Below, piece by piece: positions 42,210-52,169 of a DNA stretch of 64,000 bases (position 1 is its first letter; each line of letters opens with the position of its first letter). The position numbers and the translations under genes are program-made. Under the pieces are notes generated by a model that did no database searches, was not told the origin of the DNA, and was given only the letters and a program-made list of their open reading frames with translations. This DNA comes from Pleurocapsa sp. FMAR1 (GTDB lineage: Bacteria > Cyanobacteriota > Cyanobacteriia > Cyanobacteriales > Xenococcaceae). The DNA lies in NCBI RefSeq assembly GCF_963665995.1, contig NZ_OY762512.1, positions 4,588,001 to 4,652,000 on the forward strand. Reading direction: 5' to 3'.

Positions 42210-43178
42210 CTATTTTTCGGCAATTAATTCTGAATTATTATTCTTTGCCGATACTGCTAAATAAATACCAAATAAAACTACGGCAAACGCCAACCAATTT
42301 AATAAGCTTAACTGTTCGGCAAAGATTACCATAGCTAAAATTGCTGCAATTAAAGGAATTGCTAACATTGATACTGCCACAAATCCTGAAGAAAATTTAG
42401 CCAAACTGTAGGTTAAAAGCCCTTGTCCCATCGCCTGAGAAATTAAACCCAAACCAACAATTGCTAACCAGCCAGTACTAGAAATCGGTAGTAATCGATC
42501 TTCTGTGAGCAACACCAGAGGTAACAGAAATAATCCCCCCGCCAAACTCGTCCACTGCATAATTATTGGGGTAGAAAACTGCACTCTTAATCGTTCTAAG
42601 CTCAAAATACTAATTGCAGAAAACATGGCTGCGGTTAAGGCTGCCCCATCTCCAATTAGACCACTATCTGCTACTTGCAAGTCCTCAATACCAATAGCTA
42701 CTGCGCCGACTATTGCAACTGCCATGCCGACTAAAAACCGTGGCGAAAATTGCTGACGCAAGATTAGCCAGCCAAATAAAGTAGTAAAAATTGGCATCAT
42801 GTTGTTGAGTAAAGTCGAATTAGCAATGCTAGTTTGACTTAAAGACCATGCCCAAAGTGAAAGCGAAATAGCAAAACTAATGCCTGCTATTAATAATAAA
42901 GAAATCGCCCTACTCGTATATACAGGTACAGGTTCAGACGGCAAATCTGGATCGAGATTGCTGGTTTTTTTTAAGTTATTCCAAGTTCCAAAGGCGATCG
43001 CAGCAATCAGCAAACGATCGCAAGTGATGGCATTGGGCTTAATTTCTGTAGAGGCGATCGCAATTAAAATAGAAGCAGAAGCAATTCCTAGTAGAGCGAT
43101 ACACAAAGCTATAGGTGCAATCCAATTCGCTCCTGATTCTAGTTCTTTGCCAATTTTACCGAGTCGAAATTGGTACAT
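42210..43178 (-). CDS. EamA/DMT-family membrane transporter
   Basis: The 322-residue protein has ten hydrophobic segments arranged as two EamA repeats (about residues 20-165 and 180-310), the layout of RhaT/YdcZ-like drug and metabolite exporters. A loop of about 25 residues (EPVPVYTSRA region) separates helices 2 and 3. Substrates range from amino acids to purines and drugs and cannot be assigned from the sequence. It is a lone gene, flanked by repeats on one side and a long AT-rich gap on the other. Confidence 0.88.
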   Translation of the reverse strand: MYQFRLGKIGKELESGANWIAPIALCIALLGIASASILIAIASTEIKPNAITCDRLLIAAIAFGTWNNLKKTSNLDPDLPSEPVPVYTSRAISLLLIAGISFAISLSLWAWSLSQTSIANSTLLNNMMPIFTTLFGWLILRQQFSPRFLVGMAVAIVGAVAIGIEDLQVADSGLIGDGAALTAAMFSAISILSLERLRVQFSTPIIMQWTSLAGGLFLLPLVLLTEDRLLPISSTGWLAIVGLGLISQAMGQGLLTYSLAKFSSGFVAVSMLAIPLIAAILAMVIFAEQLSLLNWLAFAVVLFGIYLAVSAKNNNSELIAEK

Positions 43179-43728
43179 TTCTTAAGGTGTTGAGGAATTT
43201 AAGCATACTGTATTTAGTTAAAAGTTAAATTCTTAAAATTGATGCGATCGATGATACATTTTCTGACTAGTTTTCTCCACGGCGGTAAGTAGTCAATTTA
43301 TTGATTCGATTATATTTGCGGCGAATGCGAGCGCAAGCCCTATAAGTCATTAAGTAAAATCTGTGATTAATAAGAGTTGTGTCTCAAGCTTATTTGTATC
43401 AAATTATACGTTATGCTATAAAAGTGTTAAGAAATATTTTCGGAATCTTGACTAAATTATAAAATTTCTCTCCGATTTTAAATCTTTATGCTCTTTCTCT
43501 CGAAGAGGTCTTATATTAATTTGTCTAAATAATATCTACGGATAGAAAATAATATTTACTGGCGTTGTAGCTACTCTTATCAAGAAATGCCAGCTTTTTA
43601 ACCGATTACTCAAAGTTCCATTAGAACCTTCTGGTGGTGGTTGCTTTGAACAAGCTCAACTTATTTTAAATATGCAAATATCTCTAAATTGAGCATAATT
43701 TCCAAATTAACTAAGAAAAATAATTTTA
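43179..43728. other. 550-base intergenic region upstream of the DUF1611 operon
   Basis: The region is long and AT-rich and separates divergent genes. I see no open frame with a ribosome site, no tRNA and no riboswitch I can name. It probably contains both promoters and a long leader for the racemase operon. Confidence 0.4.
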
Positions 43729-44847
43729 ATGTCGATTACAAAAAAAACAGCTTTGATTTACTGTGAAAAGCAATTTGGCTTAATGGACGGTAAAACCGCA
43801 GCAGGTTTAGTTAGACACTCCCAAACTTATAACATTGTGGGGGTGATTGATAGTTCCTTAGCAGGCAAAGATGCAGGAGAACAATTAGATAATAAGAAAA
43901 ACAATATTCCCATCTTTGCTAACCTAAAGTCAGCTTTAGATAAACTACCAAACATTCCCGATTGCTATATTTATGGCAAAGCACCCTTAGACGCTTCTAT
44001 ACCTATTGCTGAAAGAGTCTTAGTCTTGGAAGCAATGACTAAAGGGATGGATATCATTAATGGTCTTCATGAGTTCTTTTCTGAAGATCCTGAATTTAGC
44101 GAGATGGCTATTCGGTGCGGGGTTAAAATTCAAGACATTAGAAAACCGCCGAAATTAGAAGACCTCCATGTCTTTACGGGGCAAATTGCTAAAGTTAATA
44201 TTCCTGTGATTGCTGTCTTAGGTACTGACTGCGCCTGCGGAAAAATGACTACCGCAGTGGAATTAAATAAAGCCTTGAATAATTCAGGGATCAAATCAGT
44301 GTTGGTTGCCACAGGTCAAACAGGCTTAATGCAAGGAGCAACCTATGGTGTATCCATAGACGCGCTCGTGTCTCAATTTGTGGTTGGAGAAATAGAAAAT
44401 GCCGTTGTCCAGGCCTTTGAACAAGAAAATCCCGATATTATTCTCGTAGAAGGTCAAAGTGCCGTCTCTCATCCCGCCTTTATGAGTTCTGTAGGTATTT
44501 TAAAAGGATGTATGCCTGACGGGGTTATTTTGCAACATCCTCCTAGCAGGAAATTTCGCTGTGATTTTCCCCTGTTACCAATGCCCAGCATTGTTAGTGA
44601 AATTCGTCTAATTAAAGCAATTTGCCAAACTCAGGTAATTGCGATCGCTTTAAGCCATGAAAATTTAACTGATATAGAAGTTCTAGAAACTATTAAAAGC
44701 TATGAAGACCGTCTTTTGTTACCAACTACAGATGTCTTGACCTATGGCTGTGCAAAACTTATTCGCGCTTTATATAATCTTTTCCCCTCTCTCGTACGGC
44801 AAAACAAACAAAATTCTCAGATGCCTCCTTTATTAATAAAAGGGTAA
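43729..44847 (+). CDS. DUF1611 (DgcN-like) P-loop protein
   Basis: The 372 residues comprise an N-terminal Rossmann-like domain (to about 150) and a P-loop domain with Walker A GTDCACGKMT (about 165-174), ATGQTGLMQG and LVEGQSAVSHP. DUF1611 proteins include DgcN, reported in marine bacteria to act in D-glutamate metabolism together with DgcA. Here the next gene is a PLP-dependent amino acid racemase, which suits a D-amino-acid function. The exact reaction in this organism is unproven. It is the first gene of a three-gene operon. Confidence 0.85.
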   Translation: MSITKKTALIYCEKQFGLMDGKTAAGLVRHSQTYNIVGVIDSSLAGKDAGEQLDNKKNNIPIFANLKSALDKLPNIPDCYIYGKAPLDASIPIAERVLVLEAMTKGMDIINGLHEFFSEDPEFSEMAIRCGVKIQDIRKPPKLEDLHVFTGQIAKVNIPVIAVLGTDCACGKMTTAVELNKALNNSGIKSVLVATGQTGLMQGATYGVSIDALVSQFVVGEIENAVVQAFEQENPDIILVEGQSAVSHPAFMSSVGILKGCMPDGVILQHPPSRKFRCDFPLLPMPSIVSEIRLIKAICQTQVIAIALSHENLTDIEVLETIKSYEDRLLLPTTDVLTYGCAKLIRALYNLFPSLVRQNKQNSQMPPLLIKG

Positions 44848-44882
44848 ATGCTAAATGTTGCCCTAGATGTTGCCTTAAAAAT

Positions 44883-45947
44883 ATGAAAGCGTTTCTGCCA
44901 AGAATAGAAATTACTCTATCTAAAATAGAGCATAATGCTCGGATGTTATGCGAACTTTACGGACAAGGGGGTATTTCTTTGATGGGAGTCTCTAAAGCAG
45001 TATTGGGAGAACCTTTAATTGCCTCGGCGATGATTCGAGGAGGTGTCAAATTTATTGCCGACTCTCGTTTGGAAAATATTCAAAGGATGAGAAATGCCAG
45101 AATATCCGCTCAGTTTGTATTACTCCGCACTGCCCCAAGTCAAGCAGAATCGATTGTGGAAGATGTAGATATTAGCCTTAATACAGAAATTGAGACCCTT
45201 GAGAAGCTTAATTATTACGCATCCTTGCATAACAAAATTCACCAAATTATTTTAATGGTAGAAATGGGGGATTTGCGAGAAGGGATACTTGCCGACGATA
45301 TTTTCTTGTTTATAGAAAAGATTATTCCCTTAGATCATCTCAAAATTATCGGACTCGGCTGTAATTTGGCTTGTTATGGAGGTATTAAGCCTGACAATCA
45401 AAAAATGAATCAATTATCAGCACTAACCGACGCGGTGGAAAGGAAATTTCAAATTAAATTACCCTTAATCTCTGGGGGAAACTCGGCTAACTATGAATGG
45501 TATAAATCCACCAAAAACGTCGGGCGAATTAACAATCTGCGCGTGGGAGAATCGATTCTTTTGGGCTGTGGAACGGTTAACCGCAAAGCCATTCCTCAAT
45601 TACATACTAATGCTTTTAAATTGATTGGGGAAGTTATTGAATCGAAAATCAAACCTTCTCTGCCTTTTGGAGAAACTGGTCAGGATGCCTTTGGTAATAT
45701 TCCCGTATTTCGCGATCGCGGTAGGCACACAAGAGCAATTATTGCTTTGGGAAAACAGGACACCCTGATATCTGGCTTAAGTCCAGATCGAGATTTAGAA
45801 ATTTTAGGATCTAGTAGCGATCATCTGGTTCTCGACTGCAAAAACTCTTATTTAAAGGTGGGAGGGGGAGTAAATTTTAACCTGGATTATGGAAGTCTTT
45901 TGACAGCAATGACTTCGCCTTTTATCAAAAAGCAATTTATTAAATGA
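44883..45947 (+). CDS. PLP-dependent amino acid racemase (ornithine/alanine racemase-like, fold III)
   Basis: The 354-residue protein has the alanine racemase N-terminal TIM-barrel pattern, with PLP lysine at about 38 in LMGVSKAVLG, EMGDLREGI, and SGGNSANYEW for phosphate binding. The sequence style is closer to ornithine racemase (Orr) and YhfX than to biosynthetic Alr. It would interconvert L- and D-forms of an amino acid. The gene starts 35 bases after the DUF1611 stop, and its last bases overlap the next start (ATGA), showing translational coupling. Confidence 0.87.
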   Translation: MKAFLPRIEITLSKIEHNARMLCELYGQGGISLMGVSKAVLGEPLIASAMIRGGVKFIADSRLENIQRMRNARISAQFVLLRTAPSQAESIVEDVDISLNTEIETLEKLNYYASLHNKIHQIILMVEMGDLREGILADDIFLFIEKIIPLDHLKIIGLGCNLACYGGIKPDNQKMNQLSALTDAVERKFQIKLPLISGGNSANYEWYKSTKNVGRINNLRVGESILLGCGTVNRKAIPQLHTNAFKLIGEVIESKIKPSLPFGETGQDAFGNIPVFRDRGRHTRAIIALGKQDTLISGLSPDRDLEILGSSSDHLVLDCKNSYLKVGGGVNFNLDYGSLLTAMTSPFIKKQFIK

Positions 45948-46183
45948 AGCCTGAAGCAATAACCAAAATGACCAAAAAATACAAAAATCCTGCACTACAA
46001 GAAGAACCGATAGACGAACCAGCATCGATTATTGCCCCTAGAGAAAATGAATCTCTTTTTAGATGGATTAAAAGTACTGGTCGGTTTATGCCTTATCAAT
46101 CAGATAAATTTCACGATCATAAAAGAACGGATGAACTAGAAGATATCTTAAACGAAGATACACAAAAAGATGAAGAAGAATAG
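45944..46183 (+). CDS. DUF3134-like small acidic protein
   Basis: The 79-residue protein contains NPALQEEPIDEPASIIAP and ESLFRWIKSTGRFMP, matching the pattern of DUF3134 as I recall it, a cyanobacterial family of unknown role. The C terminus is strongly acidic (EDILNEDTQKDEEE). The start overlaps the racemase stop by four bases, so it is part of the same operon and may be an accessory subunit or regulator of the enzymes. No membrane segment. Confidence 0.75.
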   Translation: MKPEAITKMTKKYKNPALQEEPIDEPASIIAPRENESLFRWIKSTGRFMPYQSDKFHDHKRTDELEDILNEDTQKDEEE

Positions 46184-46613
46184 CTACTATCGCAATCTAT
46201 CAAAAGCGATCTCAGATGTAGCAAAGTTATATTTGCAGGCAATAGAAAATGCTTTTGCTGGTTCGTTTTTCTATTTTGTCAATACTTAGACTGTGGGGTT
46301 TTAAATAAACAGTCATTTATGAAGATAAATAGCAAGTAAATGTATTGCTAAAACTCTGTCCTTGGTGGCTACAAGATTGGGCAATAAAGAGTTAAAGCTA
46401 TAGGGAGATATGCGCGTTTTATTATCTTTGTCTCTAAGCGATCGCGCCAATACTAAATAAATGTTCATCTAGAACAAATTTTATATTTGACAAAGATCGA
46501 GAATAGATAGCAGGGATGTTTTCTTAGATATTCAACTTAGGTTATCTCAAGAAAGACACAACTTTTTCTATCCTCCGCTCTCAAAATAGTTTAACTAAGG
46601 CTTGTCTAAAATA
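46184..46613. other. Intergenic region before the ATP-grasp gene
   Basis: These 430 bases contain no recognisable gene or repeat family member. The length suggests the ATP-grasp gene has its own promoter and is not simply the fourth gene of the racemase operon. Confidence 0.4.
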
Positions 46614-48038
46614 ATGAAACTAAGTCAGTACGATACCAAGGATTGCTATGACGAATATATTCTTGCTTCTGGAGAGCCGCGATCGCAAGTAACTCCTATA
46701 GTAGAGTGGTTGCAAGGACTGGCTGATGGAGAACTTCAACATCTGCAAGAAACTGCCCAGGAGCTTCTTGCACAGAGAGATGTTACTTTTAGAGTGGGAG
46801 AGGAAGAGAGAGTGTTTCCCTTCGATCTGATTCCGCGCGTTATTCCCGCAGCCGAATGGCACAAACTTGAAAGAGGACTCAAGCAACGAGCAACAGCACT
46901 TAATCTATTCTGTGCTGATATTTACGATCGCCAGCTTATAGTTGAAGACGGTAAAATTCCCCGTGAAATTATTGATTCTGCCGTCAATTTTATTCCTGAA
47001 TGTCGGGGGATAAAACCACCAGGAGGAATCTGGTGTCACATCAGCGGGACGGATTTGGTACGCGATCGCTCTGGAGAATGGTATGTCTTAGAAGATAACC
47101 TGCGAGTTCCTTCTGGAGTATCCTATACGATGGAAAATCGTCAGATAATGCAAAAATTGCTGCCCCAACTCTTAGAAAAATTGGCGATCGCTCCTGTAGA
47201 TGATTACCCTCAGCAGTTTTTGAAAGCTTTACTAAATTCTGCACCTAATGGAGTGAGTAAGCCTAATATAGCCATTCTTACCCCAGGAGAAAAGTCTTCT
47301 GCCTATTTTGAACACGCTTATTTAGCTAAACAAATGGAAGTTTCTCTAGTAGAAGCTAAGGATCTTATGCTGGAAGATGGCTATTTGCAAATGCATACTG
47401 ACCAAGGACTAAAGAGAGTTGACGTTATTTACCGACGAGGAGATAAAGAACTGTTTGATTCTTTAGAATTGGGGGGAAACTATGCTTCTGGAACTGCGGC
47501 GATCGCCGATCTCTGTCAACAGGGAAAACTTGCCTTAGCTAATGCTCTTGGTACGGGAGTGGCAGACGACAAGGTCATCTATGCCTATGTTCCTGAGATG
47601 ATTAATTACTATTTAGGTGAAGAACCAGTTTTACCCAATGTGCCTACCTATTTATGTTGGCAAGAAAAAGATCGCAACTATGTCCTCGAACATTTGGATG
47701 AATTAGTAGTAAAAGCAGCTAGCGAAGAAGGTGGACATGGAATGTTGATCGGTACTAATTCTAGTAAATCAGAACGAGAAGCATTTGCCGAAAAAATTAA
47801 ATCCCAACCTCGCAGCTACATGGCGCAACCGACAATTTATCTTTCTACCATTCCTACTATATTTGGCGATCGCTTAGAAGGGCGACATACGGATTTACGT
47901 CCTTATATTGTTCATCAAGGGGAAGATATTTATGTCTATCCTGGTGGACTAACAAGAGTAGCAATGGAGGAAGGACAATTAGTAGTTAACTCTTCTCAAG
48001 GTGGTGGTAGCAAAGATACTTGGGTAGAAACTGAATAA
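46614..48038 (+). CDS. Circularly permuted type-2 ATP-grasp protein (DUF404/DUF407)
   Basis: The 474 residues from ATG 46614 (TTG at 46602 is possible) follow the family order: CYDEYILASGEPR, FPFDLIPRVIPAAEWHKLERGLKQRA, GGIWCHISGTDLVRDRSGEWYVLEDNLRVPSGVSY for nucleotide binding, KAASEEGGHGML, and the C-terminal RPYIVHQGEDIYVYPGGLTRVA. Such proteins are predicted to form an amide or peptide bond using ATP. Most relatives sit beside an alpha-E protein and a transglutaminase; here neither is present, and the neighbours are a racemase operon and a purine permease. Confidence 0.9.
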   Translation: MKLSQYDTKDCYDEYILASGEPRSQVTPIVEWLQGLADGELQHLQETAQELLAQRDVTFRVGEEERVFPFDLIPRVIPAAEWHKLERGLKQRATALNLFCADIYDRQLIVEDGKIPREIIDSAVNFIPECRGIKPPGGIWCHISGTDLVRDRSGEWYVLEDNLRVPSGVSYTMENRQIMQKLLPQLLEKLAIAPVDDYPQQFLKALLNSAPNGVSKPNIAILTPGEKSSAYFEHAYLAKQMEVSLVEAKDLMLEDGYLQMHTDQGLKRVDVIYRRGDKELFDSLELGGNYASGTAAIADLCQQGKLALANALGTGVADDKVIYAYVPEMINYYLGEEPVLPNVPTYLCWQEKDRNYVLEHLDELVVKAASEEGGHGMLIGTNSSKSEREAFAEKIKSQPRSYMAQPTIYLSTIPTIFGDRLEGRHTDLRPYIVHQGEDIYVYPGGLTRVAMEEGQLVVNSSQGGGSKDTWVETE

Positions 48039-48164
48039 TCGAGGCTGAGTAAAGATGAGGTATTAGATACTAAACCAACAATGTATATCTAGGTACAGTA
48101 ATTCGATCATCTTATTGAAATTATTGAAACAATAAACAGTATATTTTGATTGGGAAATAAAGTG

Positions 48165-49589
48165 ATGAGCAACACCGAACTCACCAATTCAAACCAAAGT
48201 AACTTGATTTTGGGATTAGAAGATAATCCACCGTTTCAAACCGCTTTTTTGGTTTCTCTACAGCACGTCTGCGTGGTTTTTGTCCCTAGTGTAACCCCAG
48301 CCATTTTGATCGGTCGCGCCCTAAACTTAGATGCTGCAAGTATTAGCTATATCATTGGCATGACTTTATTGGTGGCTGGATTTGCCACCTTTGTTCAAGC
48401 AAGACGCATCGGTCCAATTGGTTCGGGTTTACTGAGTATTCAAGGACCAAGCTTTGCTTTTTTGCCACCTATTTTTAGCATTATTGCAGCAGGTAACGCA
48501 GCAGGAAAAACACCAGAAGAAACTCTAGCATTGATTCTGGGTGTAGGATTTTTTGGTTCGTTTATCCAGATTATTTTGAGTCGCTTTCTGCAATTTGCTC
48601 AACTTATTTTTCCCCCACTTGTGACGGGAACAGCCGTAACTCTAATCGGTTTGACTTTGATTCGTTTTGGAATGTACGATATGGCGGGCGGAGATGCAGC
48701 CAAGGAACTGGGTGATTATGGCAGCCTTCGTTATTGGGCAATTTCGATTCCCGTGTTTTTTACGGTAGCTGTTTGTAGTGCAACTTCAAATCGTTATCTT
48801 AGAATGGGTTCAGTGATTATCGGTTTAATTGTTGGTTCTATTATCTCCGTCTTTATGGGTATGACTGACTTTAGCCAGTTAGGAAGTATACCTGCTTTTA
48901 ATATACCTATCCCGTTTCGGTTTGGTTTAGATTTTAATTTTGCTACCTTTATTCCCTTTGCGATTATCTACTTTGCTACATCTCTAGAAGTTATTGGCGA
49001 TATTACTGCAACTTCGATGGTAACGGGAGAGCCAATTAGTGGTTCAAAATATATTAGACGGCTTAAAGGTGGACTGTTGGGAGATGGCTTTAATTCCTTT
49101 ATTGCCTCTTGCTGTAGCACCTTACCTACAGTGACATTATCCCAAAATAATGGAATTATTCAGCTTACAGGGGTAGGCAGTCGCTATATCGGCTTTTATG
49201 TCGGGGGAATTTTGGCTTTTTTAGGATTATTTCCGATCATCGGCGGAATTTTAACCGCTATTCCTGCTCCTGTATTTGGTGCAGCGATCATGCTGATGTT
49301 TGGTACGGTTGCGGTGGCAGGGTTTAGTATTCTAGGTGAAATTGAGATGACCAATCGTTCTTTAATAATTGTCGGGGCATCATTAGCAGCAGGATTGGGA
49401 GTAACTTATGTCCCCGAAGCACTGGCGGGATTTCCCGAACAGCTACGTGGTGTCTTAGAATCAGGTATTTCTGTCGGTTCTCTTTGCGCCTTGATTCTCA
49501 ATCTTGTCTTGCCCAAGTCAGCAAAAGATCGGATGGTTGAAGAGCCAGCGTCTTTAGAACCAGAAACAAGTCTTACAAAAAATAGCTGA
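48165..49589 (+). CDS. NCS2 purine permease (uracil-xanthine/urate type), first of two
   Basis: The 474-residue membrane protein (frame open from TTG 48150; the ATG at 48165 is preferred) has 14 predicted hydrophobic segments and NCS2 motifs: FQTAFLVSLQHVCVVFVPSVTPAIL, GSGLLSIQGPSFAF, SLEVIGDITATSMVTGEPI, and SQNNGIIQLTGVGSRYIG, the NCS2 signature. The UapA/XanQ branch takes up xanthine or urate with protons. It opens the purine island. Confidence 0.92.
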   Translation: MSNTELTNSNQSNLILGLEDNPPFQTAFLVSLQHVCVVFVPSVTPAILIGRALNLDAASISYIIGMTLLVAGFATFVQARRIGPIGSGLLSIQGPSFAFLPPIFSIIAAGNAAGKTPEETLALILGVGFFGSFIQIILSRFLQFAQLIFPPLVTGTAVTLIGLTLIRFGMYDMAGGDAAKELGDYGSLRYWAISIPVFFTVAVCSATSNRYLRMGSVIIGLIVGSIISVFMGMTDFSQLGSIPAFNIPIPFRFGLDFNFATFIPFAIIYFATSLEVIGDITATSMVTGEPISGSKYIRRLKGGLLGDGFNSFIASCCSTLPTVTLSQNNGIIQLTGVGSRYIGFYVGGILAFLGLFPIIGGILTAIPAPVFGAAIMLMFGTVAVAGFSILGEIEMTNRSLIIVGASLAAGLGVTYVPEALAGFPEQLRGVLESGISVGSLCALILNLVLPKSAKDRMVEEPASLEPETSLTKNS

Positions 49590-49627
49590 TTTAGATAACA
49601 ATACAGAGCATTTGATGTAACTGGACG

Positions 49628-49721
49628 CTGATGTTACGCACTTGAGATCTGAAACTACTGGTATTTTGTTCTTAACCAACCAATGAAATTATTAAAATCT
49701 CTTTTAACTGCGTAACGTCAG
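49628..49721. mobile_element. 94-bp MITE-like element (CTGAYGTTACGCA family), copy 2
   Basis: CTGATGTTACGCA and TGCGTAACGTCAG are inverted repeats with one mismatch in 13, and the same ends as at 39107-39212. It lies between convergent genes. Confidence 0.75.
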
Positions 49722-49767
49722 TAATATATTTAAAGCATAACTACAATTCATCGAGCTTATTCGTACT

Positions 49768-50196
49768 CTATCTATATTCTTCGGCAACTGAGCTAAAAAT
49801 GTTTTTACAGCTATCAGTATCGTTTGTAGATTCTGCAATTGCAATATAGTAATCTAAAACTTCTAAAACCGAATAATCAAAATCAGCTTGTTTGTATTTT
49901 TCAGAAGAGGTAAGGGCTAAAATTGCGATTTCTTTGCGACCTTCAAAACATTCTTTTTCAAGTTCATCAAGTAACTTTGAAGAGGATTCCTGGTTATCTA
50001 AATTTCCGTTATCTCGAAAAGCCAACAATTCTTCAGGAGGATCGTCTCCAAAGGTTTCTTCAGCTACCTTTAGGATCTGAGATTGTTTGTTAGATATAGT
50101 GACAGCCTTAAGCCCAATAGTACACCCTTTTAGAAGTACGATAGCTACAAAAGCAACCATACAGTATTTTTGAAGAAAAACAGTAAACTTATTCAC
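49768..50196 (-). CDS. Uncharacterised putative lipoprotein
   Basis: The 142-residue protein starts with a hydrophobic segment ending in LLKGC (Cys25), which could be a lipobox. The rest is acidic and helical, with a DELEKECFEGRKEIAILAL stretch and conserved-looking Cys near the C terminus (TDSCKNIF). I do not recognise the family. It lies between the purine permease and peptidase genes without operon links. Confidence 0.6.
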   Translation of the reverse strand: MNKFTVFLQKYCMVAFVAIVLLKGCTIGLKAVTISNKQSQILKVAEETFGDDPPEELLAFRDNGNLDNQESSSKLLDELEKECFEGRKEIAILALTSSEKYKQADFDYSVLEVLDYYIAIAESTNDTDSCKNIFSSVAEEYR

Positions 50197-50339
50197 TATG
50201 GTTATTTAACAAAAATGACTTTTCTAAAATGTCACAGTGAAAGAATGACTGGTGTGATCTAAATTTTAAGAAGTGAAGTTTAATGATGACCAGGGACAAT
50301 AGAAACTGCTGTTTTGTCTTGAATAAAACTTATATCTCC

Positions 50340-51440
50340 TCAGACTACATAAGACATCAATAGCCTAATTACTGCATCTATCGATGACAAAGCAGCAGTT
50401 TCGTTAGGAGTATGGTATTCAGTGGAGGGAATTTGCAGAGTAGTGCCGTTGATCTTTCCTTCTGTTGCGGTGGCTAGTCGTCCTAACTCGGTTCTCCCCA
50501 AAGAATAGGATGTATTATTTATTTTGTTTTGAGCTTGGATGTAAGCATCTTTATAAGAATAAGAGATTCCCATTTCTTCGCACCTTTGCGCTAATTCGGC
50601 AGTTATTTCGTTAGCAAAAAAACCGCTGGCATCTTGATGACGCAATGTAATTTCTTGTGCTTCTGCTGCTTCGCGAGTTGGATAGGGACTGGTATCTAAA
50701 ATTATCAAACGCTGTGTAGTTAGCCGTTGGCGTTGAAACCAAGAAAGAGCATAACGCCAGCTTTTTCCTGCTTCCTCTTGGGCGGTAAACATTGCTGTGC
50801 CTTGGAAACCCTGTCTAAACAGGTAGATTATCATAGCTGCGCTGACTACATTATCTATTTGAGCAGAAATACAGCCATTGTCTACTCTAAGGCGATCGAG
50901 AAAAGATATTGGTGTACCTGGCTGCACAAAATCTAAGCCGTCTAACTCAAAAATAAGGTTGTTTCTGGTAGGACAAATATAAGAGTTGACAATAGATCCC
51001 TGACCTAAATACGTTCCCACATAAGGTAGATGCGCCTGTACCTGCTGTCCTTGAAAGCGATTTTCAATGGTGTGCATCATCTGTTCGGAAACAGAATCTC
51101 CTGTCAAATCGCTGCGATTGCTGGCAATAAAAGCAGCATACTGAAACTCATTAGCTCCAGTACACAATAAGCCGTGGCGATCGATATGTGCCGAGAGAAT
51201 CAAGTCATGAGGTTTGCTACCTTGTGCCACCAGAACACCATGATAGTATTCTACCTTAACCCCAATTTCTTCTAACTCTCGACTAAGTACCCGAAAAAAA
51301 GAGTCTTCGCAGCCAGTGACTGAAGGTTCGCGAATTAACAGGCGCAAGATATTTAAGAAACTATCTAGCTGAGGATAGGCTGGTGTAACTGGCTTGACCT
51401 GAGAAAGATCTTCTATAGCAGTTAGATTAGAAGCGTTCAT
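50340..51440 (-). CDS. M42/M20-like zinc metallopeptidase
   Basis: The 366 residues have the co-catalytic zinc aminopeptidase pattern: LIREPSVTGCEDSF, the first metal ligand and catalytic Asp in ILSAHIDRHGLL, VSAAMIIYLF, the bridging Glu pair in FTAQEEAGKSW, an Asp in LILDTSPYPT, and a final His in STEYHTPNETA. The layout fits M42 glutamyl/aminopeptidases. It is probably cytoplasmic, as no signal peptide is seen. The gene is solitary and divergent from the purine genes on the other strand. Confidence 0.85.
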   Translation of the reverse strand: MNASNLTAIEDLSQVKPVTPAYPQLDSFLNILRLLIREPSVTGCEDSFFRVLSRELEEIGVKVEYYHGVLVAQGSKPHDLILSAHIDRHGLLCTGANEFQYAAFIASNRSDLTGDSVSEQMMHTIENRFQGQQVQAHLPYVGTYLGQGSIVNSYICPTRNNLIFELDGLDFVQPGTPISFLDRLRVDNGCISAQIDNVVSAAMIIYLFRQGFQGTAMFTAQEEAGKSWRYALSWFQRQRLTTQRLIILDTSPYPTREAAEAQEITLRHQDASGFFANEITAELAQRCEEMGISYSYKDAYIQAQNKINNTSYSLGRTELGRLATATEGKINGTTLQIPSTEYHTPNETAALSSIDAVIRLLMSYVV

Positions 51441-51580
51441 AAGTTCAGACTTTGGCGCATCCTAAAGAACGAGATTAGATTGTGTCTTTAAGTATACAAT
51501 TTTAGTTATTTGCTTTTCAGTACCGTTTGATACCAGATTGATAAATTAAATTCTTTTTATAATCTTATGGGCTTGTAATA

Positions 51581-52117
51581 TTATAGGCGATCGCTTTGGT
51601 TCATGAAAGTCTGCGATCGCATCGCTTTTTTTTCCATTCTTTTGACAAACTCATTTTTGCCGTCCATGTAGCCTTCAATATTATATGGATGTTTTTGGGC
51701 TAATTCTTGCTTTAATTGACTGTATTGCTCTGCATTCTCAGGATGAGCAATCATGTAATCTCTAAACGCCAAATGACGTTTTATCTCTGGAGAATTGGTT
51801 TCGTATATGTGAACGTGATGAGTTCTAATTCCTGATGGATTTTCTTTACGGAAATAGCGACGACCACTAAGCCCAAACTCTCCCATTGCTTCGTAACCTA
51901 ATTTTTCTATTGCCGACGTTTGCTCTGTTATCAAATCAATATTTTTAACCTCTATTAAAAAATCAATAATAGGTTTAGCGTGAATATTTGGTATGGCAGT
52001 ACTACCAATATGGTGAATAAATACTAAGTTTTCAGCTAAAGCTGCTATTAATTTCTCAGACTCGGCATTAAATGCTTTTTTCCATTGTGGATTATAAGGA
52101 ACAACTTCTACAAACAT
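51581..52117 (-). CDS. GrpB/UPF0157 family protein (nucleotidyltransferase-like)
   Basis: The 178-residue protein matches GrpB: VVPYNPQWKKAFNAE, HHIGSTAIPNIHAKPIIDFLIEV, YRRYFRK-like RRYFRKENPSG, HHVHIYE, and LAFRDYMIAHPE. The fold resembles nucleotidyltransferases such as DUF1697/KNTase, but no reaction is established. It lies downstream of the ABM-domain gene on the same strand with 52 bases between them. Confidence 0.9.
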   Translation of the reverse strand: MFVEVVPYNPQWKKAFNAESEKLIAALAENLVFIHHIGSTAIPNIHAKPIIDFLIEVKNIDLITEQTSAIEKLGYEAMGEFGLSGRRYFRKENPSGIRTHHVHIYETNSPEIKRHLAFRDYMIAHPENAEQYSQLKQELAQKHPYNIEGYMDGKNEFVKRMEKKAMRSQTFMNQSDRL

Positions 52118-52169
52118 TGAATTATCAATTGAGGTTGAACTTAAGTATCTACTTCTTCTATACCAAATT

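Noticed and set aside
43179-43728. Riboswitch or ncRNA in the long leader of the DUF1611 operon
   Set aside because: I could not match any known riboswitch core or find a stable structure by eye; left as unexplained intergenic DNA.
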